From positions 3,472,001 to 3,536,000 of the forward strand of contig CP114179.1 in assembly GCA_039555135.1 (NCBI GenBank): a DNA stretch of 64,000 bases. Reading direction: 5' to 3'. The translations under genes were made by a program, and so were the position numbers. This DNA is from Phycisphaeraceae bacterium D3-23 (lineage in GTDB: Bacteria > Planctomycetota > Phycisphaerae > Phycisphaerales > Phycisphaeraceae). Positions 55,192 through 61,794 of the stretch are shown one piece after another (positions within the stretch are counted from its first letter, which is position 1; every line of letters begins with the position of its first letter). The notes below the pieces were generated by a model. That model was not told where the DNA came from, did not search any database, and was given only the letters and a program-made list of their open reading frames with translations.

Positions 55192-56661
55192 ATGCCACGC
55201 AAACCCAAACCCACCCGTGACTTCTGCGGCCGAACCCGCCGCGAGTTTCTTTGGCAGGCCGGCGGCGGCTTCGGCGCGGTCGCGCTCTCTGGGCTGCTCG
55301 GCAACGACTGGTTCGCCAACCAGGCCGTCGCCGCCAACGGTTCGTCCTACACTAACCCGCTCGCGCCCAAAGCCCCGCCCCTGCCCGGCAAGGCCAAGAG
55401 CGTCATCTTCCTCTTCATGTACGGCGGGCCAAGCCAGGTCGATACCTTCGACTACAAGCCCGACCTCTACCCGCTCGACGGCAAGACCATCGAGGTCAAG
55501 ACCTTCGGCCGCGGCGGCCACCGCAACGAGTCCCGCGTCGTCGGCCCCAAGTGGGACTTCCAGCAGTACGGCCAGTGCGGCAAGTACGTCTCCGACCTCT
55601 TCCCACATGTCGGCTCGTGCGTCGACGACATCGCTTTCCTCCACTCGATGTACGCCGACTCGCCGCTGCACGGCAGCGCGCTCTTGATGATGAACTGCGG
55701 CCGCATCCTCTCGGGCCACCCGTCGCTGGGCTCGTGGGTCAACTACGGCTTGGGTACCGAGAACCAGAACCTGCCGGGCTATGTCGTCATGCTCGACGAG
55801 TCGGGCGGGCCCATCAGCGGCGCGAAAAACTGGACCAGCGGCTACATGCCCGCCACCTACCAGGGCGTCGTCATGCGCTCCCAGGGCTCCCCCATCCTCG
55901 ACCTCCAGCCCCCGGAAGGCGTGAGCCGTGAGCTGCAGCGCGAGATGATCGACCACCTCAACGCGCACAACGCCGACCACGCCGCATCACGCGCGGACAA
56001 CTCCAACCTCGCCGCGCGCATCGAGAGCTTCGAGCTCGCCTACCGCATGCAGGCCGAGGCCCCCGAGGCCGTGGACCTGTCCCTCGAAAACGAGTCGACG
56101 CGCGCCCTCTACGGCATGGACCGGCCCGAGACCCAGGACTTCGGCCGCAAGTGCCTCATGGCCCGACGCCTCGCCGAACGCGGCGTCCGCTTCATCCAGG
56201 TCTACTCCGGCGGCAACCACATCGACTACAACTGGGATGCGCACGGCGACCTCGAGTTCAACCACAACAAGCACGCGATGGCCACCGATAAACCCATCGC
56301 CGGCCTACTCAAAGACCTCAAACGGCGCGGCATGCTCGACGAGACCCTCGTCGTCTGGGGCGGCGAGTTCGGCCGACAACCCACCGCCGAGTACGCCGAG
56401 GGCACCGGCCGCGACCACAACTCCTACGGCTTCACCATGTGGATGGCCGGCGGCGGGATCAAGGGCGGCATCAGCGTCGGCCAGACCGACGAGCTGGGCG
56501 CCGAGGCCGTCGTCGACCGCTTCCACGTCAAAAACCTCCACGCCACTATCCTCCACCAGCTCGGCTTCGACGCCAACGCCCTCACCTACTTCCACAACGG
56601 GCTCGACGAGTCCCTCGTCGGCGTCGAAGGCGCCGAGCCCATCCACCAAGTCATCGCGTAG
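55192..56661 (+). CDS. DUF1501 Tat-exported protein (sulfatase-like fold)
   Basis: A 489-residue protein. The Tat signal is visible (TRREFLWQAGGGFG, with a hydrophobic stretch after it). DUF1501 motifs include SVIFLFMYGGPSQVDTFDYKPDL, LLGSWVNYGLGTENQNLPGY-like text and GRDHNSYGFTMWMAGGGI near the C terminus. The fold is related to alkaline phosphatase/sulfatase; enzymatic activity is unproven. It follows the PSD1 gene and is almost always paired with it in planctomycetes. Confidence 0.88.
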   Translation: MPRKPKPTRDFCGRTRREFLWQAGGGFGAVALSGLLGNDWFANQAVAANGSSYTNPLAPKAPPLPGKAKSVIFLFMYGGPSQVDTFDYKPDLYPLDGKTIEVKTFGRGGHRNESRVVGPKWDFQQYGQCGKYVSDLFPHVGSCVDDIAFLHSMYADSPLHGSALLMMNCGRILSGHPSLGSWVNYGLGTENQNLPGYVVMLDESGGPISGAKNWTSGYMPATYQGVVMRSQGSPILDLQPPEGVSRELQREMIDHLNAHNADHAASRADNSNLAARIESFELAYRMQAEAPEAVDLSLENESTRALYGMDRPETQDFGRKCLMARRLAERGVRFIQVYSGGNHIDYNWDAHGDLEFNHNKHAMATDKPIAGLLKDLKRRGMLDETLVVWGGEFGRQPTAEYAEGTGRDHNSYGFTMWMAGGGIKGGISVGQTDELGAEAVVDRFHVKNLHATILHQLGFDANALTYFHNGLDESLVGVEGAEPIHQVIA

Positions 56662-56753
56662 CACCGCCGCCCACGACTTGGCGCGACTCGAACCACGCCG
56701 AGGGCTGAGCCCGCACAGCCCCGGATGTCTCTCTATCCCCCTTGGAATCCATC

Positions 56754-57761
56754 ATGCCCCACCTCGCCAAGAAGCGCTGCCTCGCTGTCGCGCTCACACT
56801 ACTCGCCGCGCTGGTACTGACACCCAGCGCCGCCCGCGCCGACCACCACGAAGAAGCGGACCCGCCCCAGCACCCCGGCTACACCATCCTCGCGGCGTGC
56901 AACCACACCCGCCGCATCGCGATTATCGACGCCGACGGCGCGACTCAGTGGCAGCGCGAAGTCCACACTATCCACGACCTCCACCACCTGCCCAGCGGCA
57001 ACATCCTCTACCAGGACTCCTTCACCCACCTCATCGAGGTCAACCCCGAAAACGACGACATCGTCTGGGAGTACGACGCCGCCAACACCAACCGCGACGG
57101 CGACGAACGCGTCGAGGTCCACGCCTTTCAACGCCTTGACGACGGCACCACCATGATCGCCGAGTCCGGCCCCGCCCGCATCATCGAGGTCGATCACGCA
57201 GGCAACATCACCCACGAGATCGCGCTACAGGTCGACCACCCCAACGCACATAGCGATACACGTCTCGCACGCAAACTCGACAACGGCCACTACCTCGTCT
57301 GCCATGAACGCGATGGCGCAGTCCGCGAATACGACGCGGATGGCGACGTCGTCTGGGACTACGACATCCCGCTCTTCGACCGCGAACGTGCCGGCGGCCA
57401 CGGCCTCGACGCCTTCGGCAACCAGACCTTCGCCGCGCTCCGGCTCGAGAACGGCAACACACTCATCGCCACCGGCAACGGCCACAGCGTCATCGAAGTC
57501 AACCCCGACCAGGAGATCGTCTGGCACCTCGCACAAGACGACCTCGAAGGCATCCGGCTCGCCTGGGTGACCACCCTCCAGGTCCTGCCCAACGGCAACA
57601 TCATCCTCGGCAACTGCCACGCCGGCCCCGACTACCCCCAGATCATCGAGATCACACGCGACAAAGAAGTCGTCTGGACCTTCCACGACTTCGAACGCTT
57701 CGGCGACGCACTCTCCAACTCGCAAATCCTCGACGAGGATACCAAGCCGCATCACCGCTAA
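56754..57761 (+). CDS. secreted beta-propeller protein (arylsulfotransferase/PQQ-like)
   Basis: A 335-residue protein with a signal peptide (CLAVALTLLAALVLTPSAARA) and repeated blades of the type DADGATQWQREV, HHLPSGNILYQD, VNPENDDIVWEYD, LENGNTLIATGNGH and VLPNGNIILGNCH. This is a propeller similar to those of arylsulfotransferases and PQQ-binding proteins. It lacks features that would fix a reaction. It may act with the two preceding genes. ATG at 56754 is chosen; a TTG at 56742 is upstream. Confidence 0.72.
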   Translation: MPHLAKKRCLAVALTLLAALVLTPSAARADHHEEADPPQHPGYTILAACNHTRRIAIIDADGATQWQREVHTIHDLHHLPSGNILYQDSFTHLIEVNPENDDIVWEYDAANTNRDGDERVEVHAFQRLDDGTTMIAESGPARIIEVDHAGNITHEIALQVDHPNAHSDTRLARKLDNGHYLVCHERDGAVREYDADGDVVWDYDIPLFDRERAGGHGLDAFGNQTFAALRLENGNTLIATGNGHSVIEVNPDQEIVWHLAQDDLEGIRLAWVTTLQVLPNGNIILGNCHAGPDYPQIIEITRDKEVVWTFHDFERFGDALSNSQILDEDTKPHHR

Positions 57762-57888
57762 AACGCAGCGCCGCCAAGCGCTAACCTCAAACGAAAGACT
57801 GCCCCAGTCAACCAACCCCACGGTCGCCCATGCGCGTGCCGAGCTCCGGCTCCGCTCAAACGTCGATTGCGATTTCTCTGAAACTAGA

Positions 57889-57932
57889 AAAGCGGGTGAA
57901 GAGATTCGAACTCTCGACATTCAGCTTGGGAA
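57889..57932. repeat. left attachment site, tRNA-Gly 3' fragment
   Basis: The 44 bases are identical to 61582-61625, with the first difference at 57933. It contains the tRNA 3' acceptor strand, T-arm, variable region and anticodon-arm side, but no 5' half, so is not a functional tRNA. Confidence 0.9.
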
Positions 57933-58006
57933 AGTGTAACAGCACCGCCCACGCCCGCTCAACGAATCACAAAGCCACCTCGATCTTAGCGGGCAAGCTC
58001 GCCCGG

Positions 58007-58147
58007 TTGCGCAATCGTTGCGCGCAATCCCCGCTCCTCCTCGAAGTCCTCAACACCTGGCCACGGCTATCACCTTCGGACAAGGTGGCGGTCCTGGCTG
58101 ACATGCGCCAAGCGCAGAAAGACTCACACCATGACCCTCTCCGATGA
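58007..58147 (+). CDS. very small element protein, start uncertain
   Basis: The frame ends at 58147 and overlaps the next gene by 17 bases. The end of the product (LLLEVLNTWPRLSPSDKVAVLADMR) looks helical and protein-like. The open frame runs back through the left attachment site to 57830, so its original start may have been altered by integration; a TTG at 58007 is one possibility. Function unknown. Confidence 0.35.
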   Translation: MRNRCAQSPLLLEVLNTWPRLSPSDKVAVLADMRQAQKDSHHDPLR

Positions 58148-58307
58148 ACTCGCTCGCGAAGCTATGCAGAACATGCTCAAGGCGTTCCGCGACCTGCCCG
58201 ACGACGCCAGCCCCGCCGAGCGCATGAAGCTGGTCGTGGAGTGCTACCGCCTCCTGGATCGCACCGAGACGAAAACCACCCACGTGCACCGCCTCGGTGA
58301 TGGCTGA
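58131..58307 (+). CDS. 58-residue element protein
   Basis: A small acidic helical protein: MTLSDELAREAMQNML at the N terminus, then AERMKLVVECYRLLDR. It overlaps the frame ending at 58147. No family match recognised. It could be a transcription or copy-control factor, but this is not shown. Confidence 0.5.
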   Translation: MTLSDELAREAMQNMLKAFRDLPDDASPAERMKLVVECYRLLDRTETKTTHVHRLGDG

Positions 58308-58316
58308 CCGGACGCC

Positions 58317-58432
58317 CCGCGTCCGGCCGGCCTGCATCCGGGGCGACCGAAGCAGCCGGGCCCCGACCCGTCGCGTAGCGCAGCGAAGCGGCGGGTTGGG
58401 TTGGCTGCGTAGGGCGTGCAGGCCGGACGCGG
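58317..58432. other. nested three-tier hairpin upstream of rep
   Basis: Outer arms 58317-58336 and 58417-58432 pair after a four-base GGCC bulge (CCGCGTCCGGCC...TGCA with TGCAGGCCGGACGCGG). A middle stem GCAGCC/GGCTGC (58352-58357/58403-58408) and an inner stem ACCCGTCGC/GCGGCGGGT (58366-58374/58388-58396) are nested inside. It lies between small genes, with no good coding frame. Candidate replication origin, packaging signal or structured RNA. Confidence 0.55.
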
Positions 58433-58545
58433 CCCCACACCTGGCACTTACCACCCTTGAGCTTCCTGGGGTAGCCACCGCGGCGATGAGCGGCCCCCGG
58501 AGGGTGCCCACGATTTCACACTCACAACCACCTGGACCCACACCC

Positions 58546-58830
58546 ATGCACGACAAGCACCGACACGAACGCACCATCTGTGAGCGAGTTTACACGACGT
58601 TCGGCCCGTTCTGGATCAAGCCCGCTGGCGACCCACGCAAGGCCAAGCTGTTCCGCGTCATGGTCGCAAAGCGACGCCGCCTCACCAAGCCGCTCACGCG
58701 CAAGGAAGCGGGCCGACTGTGCGACCTGCTCAACGAGGTCTTCCACGCGGCCCTCAGCGAACGCTTCACGCTCACCTTCACCGGCCGCCACCTGGACGGC
58801 ATCGACTTCCCCGACATCACGGCCGAGTAG
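58546..58830 (+). CDS. 94-residue basic element protein
   Basis: Starts MHDKHRHERTICERV and is rich in Lys/Arg (KLFRVMVAKRRRLTKPLTRKEAGRL). The C-terminal half (LCDLLNEVFHAALSERFTL) is helical. It may be a nucleic-acid-binding protein. A longer frame begins at 58297 but covers the hairpin region, so the ATG at 58546 is preferred. No family recognised. Confidence 0.5.
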   Translation: MHDKHRHERTICERVYTTFGPFWIKPAGDPRKAKLFRVMVAKRRRLTKPLTRKEAGRLCDLLNEVFHAALSERFTLTFTGRHLDGIDFPDITAE

Positions 58831-58894
58831 CACCAAAGAAAAAGCCGCACGGTGCAGAGTCTTGGCGGACAGCACCACGCGGCGAACGGAGCCC

Positions 58895-59977
58895 ATGCAA
58901 GATATCACACCCACCACCGAAGCGCCAGCAACCGGCGGCTCTAAGCGTATCGGCGAATGCGGCGCAGCCCCATTCGCCGCATCGAAAGCCCCTGCCCCCC
59001 ACCCTGTAACACGGGGGGCAAATGACCAAAGCATCACGATCGACTGGATGACGGCCGTGATGCCCTTGGCCTATGCCTCCCGAATCATCCGCAAACTCGA
59101 TGACCTCTTCGGACCTGGCGAAGAAGGGCCCGGGCTGCACGGCCGCAAGCACGGCCACCACTGGACCGCTGGGCTACGGGTGGCCTGTGACGATGCCGAC
59201 GGCAATCACCGCGATTGCATCGTACAGATGCCCGGTAGCTTCTTGCAGCCGCTCACGATGGACGACAAGCTCGGCCTGCTCGCCTACCTGTTGTCGTTCG
59301 ACGGTGCACGCTGCACACGCATCGACGTAGCGAACGACTGGCGTGGTGAAGGCATTGACCTGGTGCAGCACGTCCGCCACGCCTGCGAGCGTGACGAGCT
59401 ATGCAAGGCCCGCACCTGGTCCACCATCGCCAAGTACAACCGCCAGACCCTCGACGGCGAAACCCTCGCGATCGGTCAACGCGGCAAGAAGGGCAGCGGC
59501 CGGTACATCCGCCTCTACGACAAAGGGCTTGAGCAAGGCACCAGTGAACGCGGCACCTGGGTACGCTGGGAAGCGGAGTTCACTAAGGGCGTCGCCGACC
59601 AAGTCGCCCGCGACATCCTCGCAAGCGCAGAACCGATCGCCACGGCACGCGGGTACGCCCTGGGTGCGGTCGAGTTCCGCACGAACAACGGCAAGCGCAT
59701 CCGCGACCGGCCGCTCTGCACCTGGTGGGCGTCGATTGTCGCCGACACCACCACGCTGCGAGCCACGATGCCCAGGACCAAAGCCGACTTCACCAGCACC
59801 TGCCGATGGTTGCAGACGCAGGTGATGCCGACCGTCCAAGGCCTCGCCGACCTGGCGGGCCAGACCATCGAGGGCTTCGTCGCCAAGCATGTCGGGGAGG
59901 TCTGCGTCCGGCTGGACACGCTCATGCGGAAGCCCGCGACTCACCAATTTTTGCAACTCGCTGCAAGCGGGGATTGA
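58895..59977 (+). CDS. rep: Rep_trans-type rolling-circle replication initiation protein
   Basis: A 360-residue protein. Family-like features are TIDWMTAVMP (about 48-56), GARCTRIDVANDW (about 137-149), YIRLYDKGLEQ (about 204-214, with candidate catalytic Tyr) and WVRWEAEFTKG (about 222-232), in the order seen in replication initiation factors of rolling-circle plasmids, conjugative elements and filamentous phages. It would nick an origin and start replication of the excised element. CGGAG lies before the ATG at 58895. It is followed by a promoter-operator and the ribbon-helix-helix gene. Confidence 0.78.
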   Translation: MQDITPTTEAPATGGSKRIGECGAAPFAASKAPAPHPVTRGANDQSITIDWMTAVMPLAYASRIIRKLDDLFGPGEEGPGLHGRKHGHHWTAGLRVACDDADGNHRDCIVQMPGSFLQPLTMDDKLGLLAYLLSFDGARCTRIDVANDWRGEGIDLVQHVRHACERDELCKARTWSTIAKYNRQTLDGETLAIGQRGKKGSGRYIRLYDKGLEQGTSERGTWVRWEAEFTKGVADQVARDILASAEPIATARGYALGAVEFRTNNGKRIRDRPLCTWWASIVADTTTLRATMPRTKADFTSTCRWLQTQVMPTVQGLADLAGQTIEGFVAKHVGEVCVRLDTLMRKPATHQFLQLAASGD

Positions 59978-60001
59978 CACCGTATAGATACACGGTAATA
60001 T
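59974..60001 (+). promoter_or_regulatory. sigma-70-like promoter with overlapping dyad operator
   Basis: TTGACA (59974-59979) and TAATAT (59996-60001) are separated by 16 bases. The spacer contains the dyad ACCGTnTAnnTAnACGGT (59979-59996). It lies 25 bases before the ribbon-helix-helix gene, consistent with autorepression. Confidence 0.65.
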
Positions 60002-60026
60002 TGTCGGCATATAACACGGAGACAAC

Positions 60027-60392
60027 ATGCCCAAGAAACGAACGACCAAAAAAACACCTGCAAAGACACGGGTAGAGCTACGCTTTGACGCCGACCTGTA
60101 CCAGAACGTGAAGGACACTGCCGACGCAGCGGGTATCAGCGTGAACCAACTACTAAGCGGGATTACACGCTGGGCGATGGACTGTGTCCATGTCGGAAGC
60201 CCAAGCCCGGAAACTAGCAGCATTGCCACGCTCGAAGACCCGGGGCATCTGTGGTTCGGACGCGAGGACTGGGACCTTGCGGAAGACAACGAGACAGGCA
60301 TCCCGCCCGAAATGGTGCTGCACCTGGACTTCACCGAACAACGCGCTATCCGCGAACGCACCGATTGGACACCCGATCCTGAAGAAGCATAA
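60027..60392 (+). CDS. ribbon-helix-helix DNA-binding protein
   Basis: A 121-residue protein. A basic N terminus leads to KTRVELRFDADLYQNVKDTA, then ADAAGISVNQLLSGITRWAMD, the beta strand and two helices of an Arc/CopG-type fold. The acidic C-terminal half (EDWDLAEDNETGIPPEM) may bind a partner. GGAG is six bases before the ATG. A repressor of its own promoter and of the downstream integrase is likely. Confidence 0.72.
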   Translation: MPKKRTTKKTPAKTRVELRFDADLYQNVKDTADAAGISVNQLLSGITRWAMDCVHVGSPSPETSSIATLEDPGHLWFGREDWDLAEDNETGIPPEMVLHLDFTEQRAIRERTDWTPDPEEA

Positions 60393-60440
60393 GGCATTGG
60401 CGGAGCAAGGTGCTCGCCACCGCCGCCCGCCGGACTAACC

Positions 60441-61532
60441 ATGAGCATCCCCACCCCACTCAAAGCGCAAGGCCCCTACTGGCGTACCTCCTGGTACGAC
60501 GACGAGGGCGTACGTCGCTGGAAGAACTTCGGAAGCGTCATGAAGGTCAAGAAGACCGACGCCACCGCGAAGTATGAAACCTGGCTGCAAGTCTTCCACA
60601 CCGACGAAGCGGTACGAAATCCTAACCGCACCGGCCTCACCGTTGAAGCTTTGGCCGACCAGTATCAGGCACACGCAGACACCTACTACCGTCGCCCCGA
60701 TGGCAAGCCGACCCGCGAAGCCACCAACATCAAGCACGCCCTGGGACATGCCACCAGCGTGTGCGGTGATCTGCTGGCGACGGAGTTCACACCGGTGAAA
60801 TTCCGGGAGGTTCGGCAAGCCATGATCGACCGGAAACTGGCACGCAGGACGATCAATCAGCGCATGACGAAGATCCGCCGGGCGTTCAAGTGGGGTGTGA
60901 GTCACGAGCTCGTATCAGCGAACATCTGGCACGCCCTGGAAGCCGTGGAAGCGTTGAAGTACGGCCGCACTGTCGCGAAGGAAACCAAGGCCGTGAAAGG
61001 CGCACCCGTAGCGCATATCGAGAAGGTCCGCCCCGAGGTGTCTGCACCCGTTCGCGCTATGATCGACCTGCAACTGCTCACCGGGATGCGCCCTGGCGAA
61101 GTTCGCATTATGCGGGGTTGTGACTTGGACATGAACGGGGCCAGCTGGCGATACCTTCCCGAGCATCACAAGACAGAACACCACGGCAACGAACGCTGCA
61201 TCGTCCTGGGGCCACAAGCCATCGCCATCGTCCGCCCGTTCCTGGTGCATGACTTGGGCCGCTACCTGTTCCGATCGACTCATCACGCCGCGACCAAGCC
61301 GTGCTACACCCGCGACAGCTACTACCGAGCCATCGCCCGGGCTTGCACGCGGGCCGGTGTACCGCGTTGGTCGCCTGGCCAGCTACGCCACAACTTCGGC
61401 ACACGCATGCGCAAGGCATACAACCTGGAAACGGCGCAAGTGCTGCTCGGTCACGCGAAGCTGGAAACCACCCAGGTCTACGCCGACAGGAATCTTTCTC
61501 AAATCCGGGAAATTATGGAGGCGGTAGGATGA
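60441..61532 (+). CDS. int: tyrosine-type site-specific integrase
   Basis: A 363-residue phage-type integrase. Catalytic residues: Arg217 (LTGMRPGE), Lys244 (HHKTEHHG), Arg316 and His317 (GQLRHNFGT), His338 (LLGHA) and Tyr347 (TQVYADR). The usual His in the HxLR motif is Gly313; related planctomycete integrases also vary here. An N-terminal SAM-like core-binding domain covers about 65-160. It ends 49 bases before the right attachment site, the typical position. Confidence 0.9.
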   Translation: MSIPTPLKAQGPYWRTSWYDDEGVRRWKNFGSVMKVKKTDATAKYETWLQVFHTDEAVRNPNRTGLTVEALADQYQAHADTYYRRPDGKPTREATNIKHALGHATSVCGDLLATEFTPVKFREVRQAMIDRKLARRTINQRMTKIRRAFKWGVSHELVSANIWHALEAVEALKYGRTVAKETKAVKGAPVAHIEKVRPEVSAPVRAMIDLQLLTGMRPGEVRIMRGCDLDMNGASWRYLPEHHKTEHHGNERCIVLGPQAIAIVRPFLVHDLGRYLFRSTHHAATKPCYTRDSYYRAIARACTRAGVPRWSPGQLRHNFGTRMRKAYNLETAQVLLGHAKLETTQVYADRNLSQIREIMEAVG

Positions 61533-61581
61533 TTCACGGTTGCAATTCTGGTTGCGCGTCTTTGTCGAAACGTCGTAAGTC

Positions 61582-61656
<75 letters not shown>

Positions 61657-61794
61657 ATGGCTTGGTAAGGCGGACTATGTTGGGGGATGGTAGTGGAGTG
61701 GGGCGTGGGCTGCAATGGTGTGCTGCGCCGTGCTTGGGTGGAGTAGTGCTTGGCACGACTTAACGCGCGATCGTGCTACGCGTGGGGCGGTGGG

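Noticed and set aside
57830-58147. A 105-residue protein spanning the left attachment site
   Set aside because: The N-terminal part is host DNA and tRNA fragment; only the part after the attachment site looks protein-like, so a short gene is listed instead.
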